Positions 31,862 through 41,690 of a stretch of DNA of 64,000 nucleotides are shown in pieces. The stretch's first letter is position 1. Each line of letters starts with the position of its first letter. The notes beneath the pieces were generated by a model. That model was not told the origin of the DNA, did no database searches, and worked only from the letters and a program-made list of their open reading frames with translations. This DNA comes from Chitinophaga pinensis (GTDB taxonomy: Bacteria; Bacteroidota; Bacteroidia; Chitinophagales; Chitinophagaceae), in the NCBI GenBank assembly GCA_943333125.1, contig CALQSB010000006.1:22163-86162 (forward strand), written 5' to 3'. The translations under genes and the position numbers were made by a program.

Positions 31862-32443
31862 TTATCTAATGTTCATCACCAAACTCAATCCATTTGTTCT
31901 TGCCATAGGAGAGTATCCGCCTTTAATTTGAAAACTCAATTTGTCACTCACATCAAAGGTTTTTAAATGGGCATCCACTGCAGCATCCGCAACATTTAAT
32001 CCCCAGAACAAAACAAAAAATACCACACAGTAATCTACATTTTGTCTGACTTGATCTCTGAAAACCCGAATTCTTTCTGGCTGATCTTTTACGCTGTAAT
32101 AAGGCTGCTTGATCAGGTAATCGTTTGTAGGGTCATTGTCAGTAGACAAGATGTATGCATTCTTTGCATCTTTGTATTGGCCAATGTTTCTAAAAAATAA
32201 GTAAGTCGTTGTGCCTAATGCACCATAAATAAATGGGAGTTTCCAGGCTTTTTTATTGGTAATTTGTCCCCAACCAGGAATGATGGCGGATCTTACAATT
32301 GCTTTTTTGGGATTATATTTTACACTGCTGTCTTTTACTAATTGCGTTTGGGAAACAATTAAACTGTCTTCCTGAGCAAATAAATGATTACTCAAAAAAA
32401 AACCGGTTAAAAAGAATAGTATACTTTTTTTAACAGCAGTCAT
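31862..32443 (-). CDS. DUF5683 family membrane protein
   Basis: A 193-residue protein with a signal peptide (MTAVKKSILFFLTGFFLSNHLFAQ). The conserved core is AIVRSAIIPGWGQITNKKAWKLP, followed by a hydrophobic segment and a YKDAKNAY region; a second hydrophobic stretch (YCVVFFVLFWGLNVADAAVDAHL, in two parts) and the C-terminal strand SLVMNIR end it. This matches DUF5683, found beside parB across Bacteroidota. Its ATG overlaps the parB TGA by one base. Function unknown, though its neighbourhood suggests an envelope or segregation link. Confidence 0.8.
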   Translation of the reverse strand: MTAVKKSILFFLTGFFLSNHLFAQEDSLIVSQTQLVKDSSVKYNPKKAIVRSAIIPGWGQITNKKAWKLPFIYGALGTTTYLFFRNIGQYKDAKNAYILSTDNDPTNDYLIKQPYYSVKDQPERIRVFRDQVRQNVDYCVVFFVLFWGLNVADAAVDAHLKTFDVSDKLSFQIKGGYSPMARTNGLSLVMNIR

Positions 32444-33351
32444 CAGCTCACATTGATTTTTAATTTCTCAAGCAAACTATTCATTTCTTCAAGAGAATAA
32501 TATTCGAACAAAATAGTGCCATGTCCTTTTTTATTATGCGTCAACTTTACTTTCGTGCCATACGCGGATGCAATATTGTCTTCGATTTTTTTGTATGCAT
32601 TAGGAACGCCGGATTTAGGAATTATTTTTGGGGTATTTCCGGTGTATAGTTTTCTAACCAGGTCTTCAGTTTGGCGAACAGAAAGTCCTTTCTTTTTTAT
32701 CTCTGAAAAAATGTACAATTGTTTGTCTACAACATCTACATTAATTATAGCCCTTGCATGCCCCATACTGATTACACCATTTCTTACCGCAACCTGAATA
32801 TCCGGAGGTAGTTTTAATAGTCTTATATAATTAGTAACCGTACTTCTGTCTTTGCCCATTCTTTCAGCTAATTGTTCCTGTGTATAATCCAGGTCATCCA
32901 TTAATCTCTTATAACTTAAGGCAATTTCAATGGCATTTAAATTCTCTCTTTGAAGATTTTCAAGTAAGGCAAGTTCAAGAATATTGTCATCATTGGCTTG
33001 ACGGATATATACAGGGACTTCTTTTAATCCAGCAATTCTTGATGCTCTGAATCTTCGTTCACCAGCAATCAGTCTGAACCTTCCATTGGGAATAGCAGAA
33101 ACGGTAAGGGGCTGAATAATTCCGTGCATTTTTATTGAAGCTGCCAACTCACTCAAAGCGACTGCTTCAAAATCTTTTCTGGGTTGATGAGGATTTACAT
33201 CTATTTTATCTAAAGTAACATTCATGGTGGATGTAGTTTTTTCCGCCACTTCAGTTTTTAAATTACCGGTATTATTTTTAAGGTCTGCATCAATATTTTG
33301 TAGTAAACTTCTGATGCCTTTTCCTAATGCGTCTGATTTTTTTTGTTGCAT
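32443..33351 (-). CDS. parB: Chromosome partitioning protein ParB
   Basis: A 302-residue CTP-dependent clamp that loads at parS sites and spreads along DNA. INPHQPRKDFEAVALSELAASI opens the ParB/Srx domain (near residue 50; given as two adjoining parts). AGERRFRASRIAGL is the CTP-binding GERR motif. YTQEQLAERMGKDRSTVTNY is the helix-turn-helix that reads parS. The C-terminal ~40 residues form the dimerisation domain. It follows parA by 84 bp and overlaps DUF5683. No canonical parS was found in the window. Confidence 0.97.
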   Translation of the reverse strand: MQQKKSDALGKGIRSLLQNIDADLKNNTGNLKTEVAEKTTSTMNVTLDKIDVNPHQPRKDFEAVALSELAASIKMHGIIQPLTVSAIPNGRFRLIAGERRFRASRIAGLKEVPVYIRQANDDNILELALLENLQRENLNAIEIALSYKRLMDDLDYTQEQLAERMGKDRSTVTNYIRLLKLPPDIQVAVRNGVISMGHARAIINVDVVDKQLYIFSEIKKKGLSVRQTEDLVRKLYTGNTPKIIPKSGVPNAYKKIEDNIASAYGTKVKLTHNKKGHGTILFEYYSLEEMNSLLEKLKINVS

Positions 33352-33435
33352 AATATTTTAATTAGCAGAAGATTTGATTATTTGAAATGGAGCAGTAAAA
33401 AAATCCAATTATCAGTAAACTCATCCACTTATTTT

Positions 33436-34236
33436 TTATTCTAAAATTCTATCTTCCTGAGTCAGTCTGGTCATATTGTTTTTCTGTAAAATCTCTTTTG
33501 CCAGATTTAAATAATTCACAGCTCCTTTGCTGTCGGAATCATATAAGATAACGGGCTTGCCCACACTTGGCGCTTCACTTAGTTTAGTATTCCGGTGGAT
33601 GATGCTGCTGAATACCATATCTTCGAAATGTCGTCTAACTTCACTAACTACCTGATTGCATAAACGTAAGCGGCCATCGTACATAGTCATTAAAATTCCT
33701 TCTATTTTCAAATCTACATTAAGACGGTTCTGAATAATTTTTACTGTGTTCAATAATTTGCCAAGTCCTTCCAATGCAAAGAATTCTGTTTGTACAGGAA
33801 TCACCACACTATCGGCAGCGGTTAATGCATTTACGGTAATAAGTCCTAATGAAGGGGAGCAGTCAATAATAATAAATTCATAATCGCCAGAAACAGATTC
33901 CAGGATTTTTTTTAAAACCAGCTCACGGTTGGGGTAATTGATAATTTCAATTTCAGCACCAACCAGATCAATATGAGAAGGAATAAGATCCAGATGAGGA
34001 ATGCTTGTTTTTAAAATCACATCTCTTGCTTCAGCTTCATTAACCATGCAATCGTAAAGGCTTTTGGTGATATTTTGAAGATCGAACCCAACGCCAGTTG
34101 TACTGTTTGCCTGAGGATCGGCATCCACCAATAATGTTTTGAATTCAAGAATACCCAAGCTCGCAGCCAGATTGATAGCTGTGGTGGTTTTTCCAACGCC
34201 CCCTTTTTGATTAGCTACTCCAATTATTCTTGCCAT
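33436..34236 (-). CDS. parA: Chromosome partitioning ATPase ParA
   Basis: A 266-residue deviant-Walker ATPase (Soj-type) that drives origin segregation with Par[21 protein letters not shown] holds the signature Lys and P-loop; [16 protein letters not shown] and [18 protein letters not shown] are the switch motifs. The short N-terminus without a helix-turn-helix marks the chromosomal type. It heads parA-parB-DUF5683. Its presence suggests that the replication origin may not be far, although no oriC or dnaA is visible. Confidence 0.97.
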   Translation of the reverse strand: MARIIGVANQKGGVGKTTTAINLAASLGILEFKTLLVDADPQANSTTGVGFDLQNITKSLYDCMVNEAEARDVILKTSIPHLDLIPSHIDLVGAEIEIINYPNRELVLKKILESVSGDYEFIIIDCSPSLGLITVNALTAADSVVIPVQTEFFALEGLGKLLNTVKIIQNRLNVDLKIEGILMTMYDGRLRLCNQVVSEVRRHFEDMVFSSIIHRNTKLSEAPSVGKPVILYDSDSKGAVNYLNLAKEILQKNNMTRLTQEDRILE

Positions 34237-34423
34237 ATTTTTACTTGTTCTGTGAATTATTTAGGCAAAAATCGGGTATTTTTCTTTGTAAATATGGTAA
34301 AGTTATTAAGGATTGGGTAGGATAAACTCAATAAAAGTAAATATTCGACTTAAAACCGGAACATTATGACCTTATAATTGTTTATATGCTGAGTTTAAGA
34401 CAATTTGCATTAAAATTACACCG

Positions 34424-34924
34424 ATGACAACAGTGATTTCAGGAACCGGAAGACCAGGGAGCAATACCAAAAAAGTGGCTTTAACTTACTGTAAAATGTT
34501 ACAGGAGGCCGGAATTAACTATTCTTTACTTAGCCTTGATGAGCATAATGTGTATAAGCATAACGAAGAGTTTATTGAAATAGAAAAAAAATATATAATT
34601 CCTGCAGACCGGTTTATTATGATCGTGCCAGAATACAATGGATCATATCCTGGCATTTTAAAATTAATGCTCGACAATTCCGATGTAACAAAATGCTGGC
34701 ATCACAAAAAAGTACTGCTTACCGGAATTTCTACTGGGAGAGCCGGAAATTTAAGAGGGCTGGATCACCTTACAGGTTCTTTGATGTATTTGAAAATGCA
34801 TGTTCATCCCAATCGTCTTCCCATTAGTGTGGTTGATAAATTAATAGGCGATGATAATGAAATTCATGACGAGCCCACTATTCATGCAATTCGCCAGCAA
34901 TTGAATGAGTTTCAAAAGTTTTAA
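34424..34924 (+). CDS. NADPH-dependent FMN reductase family protein
   Basis: A 166-residue flavodoxin-fold protein. VISGTGRPGSNTKKVA is the FMN phosphate-binding loop, and VPEYNGSYPGILKLMLD is the family's PEYNxSxPGxLK motif. TGISTGRAGNLRGLDHL continues the flavin site. Such proteins reduce FMN, quinones or azo compounds with NAD(P)H; the physiological substrate is unknown. No signal peptide. It is 14 bp upstream of the phosphoesterase gene, so probably cotranscribed. Confidence 0.88.
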   Translation: MTTVISGTGRPGSNTKKVALTYCKMLQEAGINYSLLSLDEHNVYKHNEEFIEIEKKYIIPADRFIMIVPEYNGSYPGILKLMLDNSDVTKCWHHKKVLLTGISTGRAGNLRGLDHLTGSLMYLKMHVHPNRLPISVVDKLIGDDNEIHDEPTIHAIRQQLNEFQKF

Positions 34925-34938
34925 ATCGAAAATCAAAT

Positions 34939-36192
34939 ATGCGTTCTACCCTAGGAGTTATTGTGTTTATTTCGCTTTCATTGCTGATGGATTTTTATAT
35001 TTTTCAATCAGTCAAATTGGTCAGTCTGAATTTTTCTCCAAAAAATAAATCTATTGTACACATTGTTTTCTGGGGAATTTCAATCCTGAATATCAGTTTC
35101 TTTTTAATGTTATCATTATTACAACAAGACTTTCTGCCTAAATTATTCAAGTCGTATATTTTCGCTACACTTGTTGGTTTTTTTATTGCCAAATTGGTTG
35201 CCTGTCTTTTTTTTCTGGTGGATGATTTAAGAAGAATAATTCAATGGCTCACTACAAAAGCATTTACAGCCAAAGCAGGTGTTGCAGGAGCGTCGGTTGA
35301 TAAGGGCATCAGCAGATCGGTGTTTTTTAGCTGGATTGGACTTTCTGCCGGAACTTCTTTATTTGGTAGTTTGCTTTACGGCTTTGGTAATAAATACAAT
35401 TACAGAGTTGTCAGAAAAAAGCTTTCATTCAAAAACCTGCCTGAATCTTTCATAGGAATAAAGATTGCTCATATCAGCGATATTCATAGCGGAAGTTTTA
35501 CAGACAAAGCTGCTGTAGAATTGGGTGTTAAGAAAATCCTGGAAGAAAATCCTGACATCATCATGTTTACCGGCGACTTGGTAAATAACAAGGCTAGCGA
35601 AATGAATGATTATAAAGATATTTTCTCCACGCTGAAAGCCCCAATGGGAGTGTATTCTATTTTAGGAAATCATGATTATGGGGATTATGTGGAGTGGCCT
35701 TCTGAAGGGTTGACTAAGGAACAGAATTTGATAAATCTGAAACAAGTTCACGCGGATATGGGTTGGCGTTTGCTCATGAATGAACATGTGGTGCTGGAAA
35801 AAGAAAGTCACCAAATCGCTTTACTGGGCATCGAAAACTGGGGCAACAAAATTAAATTTCCTAAATACGGAAAGATGGATTTGGCGTATAAAGGCGCAGA
35901 TAAATTTCCATTCAAAATATTATTGAGTCACGATCCCAGCCATTGGGATGCACAGGTAAGAACTGATTACAAAGATATCGACCTGATGTTGTGCGGCCAC
36001 ACTCACGGTATGCAGTTTGGTCTTGAAATTCCGGGATTCAAATGGAGCCCGGTGCAGTATATATATAAGCATTGGGCAGGTTTGTATGAAGAAGATCAAC
36101 AAAAATTATATGTAAACCGTGGATTTGGATTCATAGGGTATCCGGGACGGGTAGGGATATTGCCGGAGATTACAATTATAGAACTGGTATAA
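34939..36192 (+). CDS. Membrane-anchored metallophosphoesterase
   Basis: A 417-residue protein with about four membrane helices in its first ~150 residues (SLSLLMDFYIF, HIVFWGISILNISFFLML, FATLVGFFIAKLVACLFFL, SLFGSLLYGFG), then a calcineurin-like catalytic domain. All metal motifs are present: HISDIHSG, FTGDLVNN, GNHDYGDY, LLSHDPSHW and CGHTHG. It resembles YkuE/YaeI-type membrane phosphoesterases; a lipid phosphate substrate is likely but unproven. A strong terminator follows. Confidence 0.9.
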   Translation: MRSTLGVIVFISLSLLMDFYIFQSVKLVSLNFSPKNKSIVHIVFWGISILNISFFLMLSLLQQDFLPKLFKSYIFATLVGFFIAKLVACLFFLVDDLRRIIQWLTTKAFTAKAGVAGASVDKGISRSVFFSWIGLSAGTSLFGSLLYGFGNKYNYRVVRKKLSFKNLPESFIGIKIAHISDIHSGSFTDKAAVELGVKKILEENPDIIMFTGDLVNNKASEMNDYKDIFSTLKAPMGVYSILGNHDYGDYVEWPSEGLTKEQNLINLKQVHADMGWRLLMNEHVVLEKESHQIALLGIENWGNKIKFPKYGKMDLAYKGADKFPFKILLSHDPSHWDAQVRTDYKDIDLMLCGHTHGMQFGLEIPGFKWSPVQYIYKHWAGLYEEDQQKLYVNRGFGFIGYPGRVGILPEITIIELV

Positions 36193-36194
36193 AA

Positions 36195-36224
36195 AAACAC
36201 CCCAGCTTAATGACTGGGGTGTTT
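36195..36224. terminator. Bidirectional intrinsic terminator
   Basis: AAACACCCCAG pairs with CTGGGGTGTTT around CTTAATGA, preceded by a run of A. It lies between the convergent phosphoesterase and helicase genes. Confidence 0.88.
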
Positions 36225-36270
36225 GAAATCGTTAATTTAGTAAGGGACGGTTATAAACGAATGCCTGGTT

Positions 36271-38028
36271 TTAATATGGTTTCCTCTCTCTTGGAGCATA
36301 ATTTCTGGTTCTGCCGCCTTCTTCATTTCTTGGTCGGCCTCCACCACCACTGCCTTCATCGTTAGGTCTTTTAAAACCGCCATCGGCTTCATTCATTCTC
36401 ACGGTTCTGTTATTGTATCTTTTTCCATCAATACATTTAATCATTTTTGAAGCGTTTGCTTTATCTACCTCTACCCACGTATTCATTTCTCTCATATCAA
36501 TCTTTCCTAAAACTTCTTTTTTAAGATTGCTTTCATCCAGTATGAATTGTAGGAAGCTGGCTTTATAAAAACCGTCTTTGGTTCCCAGATTAACAAACAG
36601 TCTGGTATAACCGTTATCTCTGCGGTTAAAAGTTCTTTCTGATCTACTGCCGTTACTAATTGCATCTCTTGGTGCATCAGTTCTTCTTGCTCTGCTGTCT
36701 AGTCCGATATTCAGATCTTCGGCATTGTTATAGTACTTAAGAAAATGATCAAATTCTAATGCAGCAACTCTTTGCAACACTTCTTCTTTAGAAACATTTT
36801 CAAATTTTGTCATTAAATCAGGAAGATAAGTTTCATAATCGCCATGAGAAATATCTGTCTGAATTAATTTGTCCATGAAATGGAAAAATTGTTTCCGGCA
36901 AACATCTTTACCGCTTGGGATATCCACTTTGTGAAAAGTAGCATTTACCATTTTTTCAAGCTGTCTTATTTTGAAAGTCTCTCTGGTATGACAAATAGAA
37001 ATACAGATTCCACTCTTTCCTGCTCTTGCAGTACGTCCACTTCTGTGCGTATACACTTCCATGTCATCAGGTAATTCATAATTGATTACATGAGTAATGC
37101 CATCCACATCTATTCCTCTGGCAGCAACATCTGTTGCAATTAATAATTGTAAAGTTTTGCTTCTGAAACGTCCCATTACTTTGTCGCGCTGTTGCTGAGT
37201 TAAATCGCCATGCAATGCTTCGATGTCGTAACCGCTTTTAGATAATTTTTCAGATATATCCTGAGCATCTGCTTTGGTGCGGGTAAAAATAATGCCATAC
37301 ATTCCAGGATTAAAATCTATAAGTCTTTTTAAAGCTTCATAACGATGATGTGCAGCCGTTGAAAAATATTGATGATCAATGTTTACATTACCGCTGTTTT
37401 TCTTTCCAACAGTAATTTCCTTTGGGGAGGTCATAAAGTTTCTGGAAATTGCCCTTACTTCTGGAGGCATTGTGGCACTGAATAACCAGATGCTTTCTCT
37501 GTTAATGGTATTTTTCAAAACGAAGTCAATATCGTCTCTGAAGCCCATGTTCAACATTTCATCAGCTTCATCAAGTACTACATATTTTACTTTTTGTAAG
37601 TCAATAGCTTTTCTTTCGATAAGATCAATTAATCTTCCTGGTGTGGCTACAACAATTTGTACACCCTGACGAAGATTACGTATTTGCATGGTGATAGAAG
37701 CACCACCATAAACGGCTTCTGTATTTACACCCTTGAGGTATTTTTTATAAAGTTGTAAGTCGCTGGTAATTTGCAAGCAAAGTTCTCGAGTTGGGCAAAC
37801 GATTAATGCCTGAGGAAATTTGTCTGCAGCATTTATTAGTTGCAATAAAGGCAATCCAAAAGCAGCAGTTTTTCCGGTTCCTGTTTGAGCTAATCCAACA
37901 AAATCTGTAGTGCCGGAAAGCAATACAGGGATAGCTTGTTCTTGAATAGGTGTGGGGTTTACAAATCCCAAGTCAGTTACGGATTGTAAAATTTCGGCTT
38001 TGAGGCCTAACGCTTCAAATGTTGTCAT
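36271..38028 (-). CDS. DEAD-box RNA helicase with DbpA-type RNA-binding domain
   Basis: A 585-residue ATP-dependent RNA helicase. Motifs in order: Q motif PTPIQEQAIP, AQTGTGKTAAFG (I), PTRELCLQ (Ia), TPGRLIDL, VLDEADEMLNMG (II), FSATMP (III), IIFTRTKADAQ (IV), ATDVAARGIDVDGI (V) and YTHRSGRTARAG (VI). A DbpA-like RNA-recognition domain spans about residues 475-550 (RLFVNLGTKDGFYKASFLQF). The tail is Gly/Arg-rich (GGGGRPRNEEGGRTRNYAPRERK). It likely acts in ribosome assembly or cold adaptation. A long leader precedes it. Confidence 0.95.
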   Translation of the reverse strand: MTTFEALGLKAEILQSVTDLGFVNPTPIQEQAIPVLLSGTTDFVGLAQTGTGKTAAFGLPLLQLINAADKFPQALIVCPTRELCLQITSDLQLYKKYLKGVNTEAVYGGASITMQIRNLRQGVQIVVATPGRLIDLIERKAIDLQKVKYVVLDEADEMLNMGFRDDIDFVLKNTINRESIWLFSATMPPEVRAISRNFMTSPKEITVGKKNSGNVNIDHQYFSTAAHHRYEALKRLIDFNPGMYGIIFTRTKADAQDISEKLSKSGYDIEALHGDLTQQQRDKVMGRFRSKTLQLLIATDVAARGIDVDGITHVINYELPDDMEVYTHRSGRTARAGKSGICISICHTRETFKIRQLEKMVNATFHKVDIPSGKDVCRKQFFHFMDKLIQTDISHGDYETYLPDLMTKFENVSKEEVLQRVAALEFDHFLKYYNNAEDLNIGLDSRARRTDAPRDAISNGSRSERTFNRRDNGYTRLFVNLGTKDGFYKASFLQFILDESNLKKEVLGKIDMREMNTWVEVDKANASKMIKCIDGKRYNNRTVRMNEADGGFKRPNDEGSGGGGRPRNEEGGRTRNYAPRERKPY

Positions 38029-38230
38029 TTTTTATTTTTTAATGTAAGGACCCTTCATTGCAGTTTGCAATAATCACGTGGTCAAAATTTAATTTTGATG
38101 ATCACATGTAATGCTTCGGGCCGTTGGGAGAGAAAAAATCTTAGTAGTAAAGATTAACTTGAAACCTGCTTTCAACAGCAACTGAGCATGTCATGTAATT
38201 CTCAGTATTCTTAATGTCGGCGCAAAGCTA
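38029..38230 (-). promoter_or_regulatory. Long structured 5' leader and promoter of the helicase gene
   Basis: TAGCTTTG on the minus strand (38223-38230) is an exact -7 box, predicting a leader of about 188 nt. Within it, GTGGTCAAAAT and ATTTTGATGATCAC (38078-38104) form a long hairpin. TTGCAAACTGCAA (minus strand, near 38058-38070) forms a small one. No ORF is supported. Long leaders control cold-shock helicases in other bacteria. The gap continues to 38335 with only the barrel gene's probable promoter (TAACTTTA, near 38310). Confidence 0.5.
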
Positions 38231-38335
38231 CGGCTTTATTTTCGTAAATCATAGTTATTTTGAAATAAAATTATCCTTGTGCACTTACTGTACTATTGAA
38301 TTCAGTAACTTTATAATTCAAAAATTTAAATCAAT

Positions 38336-38920
38336 ATGACTAAAAAATCATCTTTATTTTTCATTTCATTTTTATTGTTAAACACAGTAGTGTTTTCTCA
38401 GGGGTTTCATATTGGCGCTAAGTTTGGCACCGACATTCAAAAAATCAAAGGGTCTAATTTTAGCGAGAAATTTGCTTACGGGTATCATTTGGGTGCTTTT
38501 GCTGAATTAAAACTGAATAAAACGTATACCATTCAACCCGAGTTTTATTATAGTTCTGTAAATCTTAATATAGATTCTAATCTGTCAACTATTTCAAGTA
38601 CAATAACACTCTCGAAATTAAAACTTGGGTATATCAATATTCCTTTATTACTCAACATTAATGCAAGTAAATTATTGGCCTTTCAGGTCGGGCCGCGCTA
38701 TGGGATAATTGTGAATAAAGACAAATCAATTAGGGCAAATACAAAAGACGCATTTAAGTCTGGTGATTTTTCAATGGTAGCCGGGGTTCAGTTTGCTATT
38801 TCAAAAGTCAGAATTTATGGAAGATATCAAATTGGGCTCTCTGATATAAATGAGACAGGCAATAAGGCAAAATGGAAAAGCGAGACTATCCATATTGGAG
38901 TAGGGCTAACAATTTTGTAA
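38336..38920 (+). CDS. Outer-membrane beta-barrel protein (PorT-like family)
   Basis: A 194-residue exported protein. Signal peptide MTKKSSLFFISFLLLNTVVFSQ; the mature part opens GFHIGAKFGTDIQKI, the typical start of OMP_b-brl_2 barrels. Strands such as YGYHLGAFAELKLN, YTIQPEFYYS, YINIPLLLNIN, FQVGPRYGII and the final IHIGVGLTIL fit an eight-stranded barrel. Named members of this family include PorT of the type IX secretion system, but this protein is too generic to equate with PorT. It ends 6 bp from the convergent Sua5-like gene. Confidence 0.78.
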   Translation: MTKKSSLFFISFLLLNTVVFSQGFHIGAKFGTDIQKIKGSNFSEKFAYGYHLGAFAELKLNKTYTIQPEFYYSSVNLNIDSNLSTISSTITLSKLKLGYINIPLLLNINASKLLAFQVGPRYGIIVNKDKSIRANTKDAFKSGDFSMVAGVQFAISKVRIYGRYQIGLSDINETGNKAKWKSETIHIGVGLTIL

Positions 38921-38926
38921 ATTATT

Positions 38927-39499
38927 TTAAGGACGAAGTATTTCATAACTGCCATCCTCATTCACTTTAATCACGGTGCTCGGAATTCCGGGCACTTGTT
39001 CTTCCTGGCGGTGTTCAACGATATAATCAACTCCATTTTTTATCAGGATGTCAATATCTGAGAAAATTCCGGGAGCAGGATATCCCGAAATATTAGACGA
39101 AGTAGAAACGATAGGTTTTCCAAATGCTTTAATAAGATCGCGGCAAAACGGATCCTTAACTATTCTGATTCCAATACTTCCATCTTTGTTGATCAAATTT
39201 TCGGCCAGATGAATGGCATTTTGATAAATCACCGTTGTAGGTCTGTTTATTCCTTTGATGTAATCATAAATTTTCAAAGGATTTTGTTGAGTGTAATGTA
39301 AAATGTCGGATTCGTCTGCCACAAGAATAATCATACTTTTCGCCTCGTTTCTATTTTTTAAACGGTAAATGCGGGCAACGGCATTTTTGTTTTCAGGATC
39401 ACAGCCTATACCCCAAACAGTATCGGTAGGATATAAAATTAATCCTCCATTTTTCAAAATGGCTAAGCAATTTTCTATATCGTTTTTATAACCAATCAT
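38927..39499 (-). CDS. Threonylcarbamoyl-AMP synthase (Sua5/YciO/YrdC family)
   Basis: A 190-residue enzyme that makes threonylcarbamoyl-AMP from threonine, bicarbonate and ATP for the t6A37 tRNA modification. LYPTDTVWGIGCDPEN, the conserved KNRN, and SIGIRIVKDPFC, with STSSNISGYPAP near the C-terminus, form the family's nucleotide and substrate site. At 190 residues it is the short YrdC form without the Sua5 C-terminal domain. Its ATG overlaps the glycosyltransferase stop by 4 bp (ATGA). Confidence 0.92.
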   Translation of the reverse strand: MIGYKNDIENCLAILKNGGLILYPTDTVWGIGCDPENKNAVARIYRLKNRNEAKSMIILVADESDILHYTQQNPLKIYDYIKGINRPTTVIYQNAIHLAENLINKDGSIGIRIVKDPFCRDLIKAFGKPIVSTSSNISGYPAPGIFSDIDILIKNGVDYIVEHRQEEQVPGIPSTVIKVNEDGSYEILRP

Positions 39500-40647
39500 A
39501 AAATTTTATTGTATACATTCATAATGTCTTTTGCATACTGAGCTTGCGTGAATTTTTTTACCTGCTCAAATCCCTTTTCAATCATAAGTTTTCTGAGCTG
39601 CGGATCTGTTGATACCTGGATTAAATTTTCGGCAATGGCTTTAATATCAAACGGATCGAAATAAATAGCCGCATCTCCTCCAACTTCAGGTAAGCATGAG
39701 GTGTTGCTGCTGATTACAGGAATGCCACTATACATCGCTTCAAGCAATGGCGCTCCAAATCCCTCAAATATCGAAGGATATACCAAAGCAATCGCTTGTT
39801 GATAAATGGCAGGAAAATCTTTTGCAGTTGTGAAATCTGCATCTTTGGATTCTGGTAATTCGTTTAATAAAATCAATTTGTCACTCATGCCATTATCGGC
39901 CATTAATTGTTTTGCTTTTTCTTTATCTTTTTTTCCATTACCAATTACTACCAATGGGAAGTTGTTTTCATTTTTAATTCTTATCATCGCCTCGCATACA
40001 GAAATTAAATTCTTTCTTGGAGCGATACTGCTAACAAATAAAAAATATTGATCAGGAAGTTTGTATCTTTTTTTTACATTCGACTTTTCATCTTCACTGA
40101 TGATACATTGGAAAATCGGATTGCAGCTTTGGTAGCAAACCGTTATCTTCTGTTCGGGCACATGATAGTAATGAATCAGATCCGCTTTTGTTTGATTGCT
40201 GATTGCTACTACAGCGTCTGCAATTTTACAGGCATATTTTATTTTCCAGCGGTGAACATAGCGCTGATCAAATGGATAGGTTTCAGGAAATCTTTCATAT
40301 ATCAAATCATGAACAGTAACCACCGTTTTTACATTCGTATTTTGTATTCCTCTTGGCAATTGATTACTCACTCCATGAAAGATGTCTATTTTTTCTTTTA
40401 CAATATCATTTACCATCAAACGACTACGCCAAAACGCAGGAAATAATTTCCCTGAAAGAGTTACTGGAAAAATGCTTTTTGTGTTTTTGAAATCACGGTC
40501 ATTAAATAAACTAGTTTTTTTTGGAGCGAATAGGGTGTAGTCATGTTGTGGATATTGACTGGTTAAAATAGCGATCAAAGAACGAATGTAGTTCCCTAAT
40601 CCGGTTTTATTCTGATATGCCCTTTTGCCATCAAAACCAATTCTCAT
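39496..40647 (-). CDS. Family 4 (GT-B) glycosyltransferase
   Basis: A 383-residue cytoplasmic enzyme. The N-terminus [23 protein letters not shown] is the acceptor-side Rossmann domain with a Gly-rich loop (given as one 22-residue region, residues 2-24). [17 protein letters not shown] and [13 protein letters not shown] follow. The donor domain has [23 protein letters not shown] and the EX7E motif in [16 protein letters not shown] with [18 protein letters not shown]. Nucleotide-sugar dependent; probably makes an envelope polysaccharide. It is translationally coupled to the Sua5-like gene. Confidence 0.9.
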   Translation of the reverse strand: MRIGFDGKRAYQNKTGLGNYIRSLIAILTSQYPQHDYTLFAPKKTSLFNDRDFKNTKSIFPVTLSGKLFPAFWRSRLMVNDIVKEKIDIFHGVSNQLPRGIQNTNVKTVVTVHDLIYERFPETYPFDQRYVHRWKIKYACKIADAVVAISNQTKADLIHYYHVPEQKITVCYQSCNPIFQCIISEDEKSNVKKRYKLPDQYFLFVSSIAPRKNLISVCEAMIRIKNENNFPLVVIGNGKKDKEKAKQLMADNGMSDKLILLNELPESKDADFTTAKDFPAIYQQAIALVYPSIFEGFGAPLLEAMYSGIPVISSNTSCLPEVGGDAAIYFDPFDIKAIAENLIQVSTDPQLRKLMIEKGFEQVKKFTQAQYAKDIMNVYNKIL

Positions 40648-40877
40648 CTCTTTGTTTTTAATTACTTATTATTTCTAAATTCCCTGTCCTCATCAAATGA
40701 TAAAATTAAGTCTTCCGGGAAATATTCAACAAAGTAAAAGTATAGTTTCTGAAATATAAAGGCTATTTCAATATTTATTGTGCCGAACTTAGTCCTTAGT
40801 GTTCATAAATTTTATTTGTTTTGTATCTTGCTCACTTTGAAAATGCATAATTCAAACCTGATATAAATCTTAATAAA

Positions 40878-41690
40878 ATGGAATTGCAAATATTGATCAA
40901 AGAGGCCTGGGCAAATAGAGAACTATTAAAAGATTCTATCTACACTGACGCAATTAAAAATGTCATCGAAGAAGTGGATAAAGGCCGATTAAGAACAGCC
41001 GAACCTGTTGGTAATGATTGGAAAGTAAATGAATGGGTTAAGCAGGCCATTTTAATGTATTTCGGAATTCAACCCATGGAAACCTATACTTTGCCTCCAT
41101 TTGAATTTTATGATAAAATGAAATTGAAGTCTAATTATAAGGAACTGGGAGTAAGAGCTGTTCCTCATGCGGTAGCACGTTACGGGGCTTTTATAGACAG
41201 AAATGTTGTTTTGATGCCTTCTTATGTAAATATCGGAGCTTATGTTGGTGAAGGTACTATGGTAGACACATGGGCAACAGTTGGAAGTTGCGCACAAATC
41301 GGCAAGCATGTTCATTTAAGCGGTGGCGTTGGTATCGGTGGCGTATTGGAGCCTTTGCAGGCAAGTCCGGTTATTATTGAAGATGGTTGTTTTCTAGGAA
41401 GCAGAAGCATTGTGGTTGAAGGGGTAAGAGTTTGCAAAGAAGCGGTGCTGGGCGCTAATGTAGTTTTGACACAATCAACAAAAATAATTGACGTAAGCGG
41501 CCCCGAGCCTATAGAAATTAAAGGCTACGTTCCTGAAAGAAGCGTTGTTATTCCAGGCAGTTATACAAAAAAATTTCCGGCAGGTGATTATAATGTGAGT
41601 TGCGCATTAATAATTGGCAAAAGAAAAGCGAGCACTGATTTGAAAACTAGTTTGAATGACGCGTTAAGAGATTTTAATATCGCTGTTTAA
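40878..41690 (+). CDS. dapD: Tetrahydrodipicolinate N-succinyltransferase
   Basis: A 270-residue trimeric left-handed beta-helix acyltransferase that succinylates tetrahydrodipicolinate with succinyl-CoA in diaminopimelate and lysine synthesis. The N-terminal helical part contains LRTAEPVGNDWKVNEWVKQAIL (residues ~36-57). The hexapeptide part includes RYGAFIDRNVVLMPSYVNIG, EGTMVDTWATVGSCAQIG and GGVGIGGVLEPLQA. The C-terminal NVSCALIIGKRKASTDLKTSLNDALR is standard. With dapB in the same window it shows the succinylase variant of the pathway. The 230-bp gap before it holds no gene. Confidence 0.96.
   Translation: MELQILIKEAWANRELLKDSIYTDAIKNVIEEVDKGRLRTAEPVGNDWKVNEWVKQAILMYFGIQPMETYTLPPFEFYDKMKLKSNYKELGVRAVPHAVARYGAFIDRNVVLMPSYVNIGAYVGEGTMVDTWATVGSCAQIGKHVHLSGGVGIGGVLEPLQASPVIIEDGCFLGSRSIVVEGVRVCKEAVLGANVVLTQSTKIIDVSGPEPIEIKGYVPERSVVIPGSYTKKFPAGDYNVSCALIIGKRKASTDLKTSLNDALRDFNIAV

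Noticed and set aside
38074..38084. CACGTG core as a parS site
   Set aside because: The flanks (AAT before, GTC after) do not match TGTTnCACGTGAAACA, and the sequence is explained by the helicase leader hairpin.
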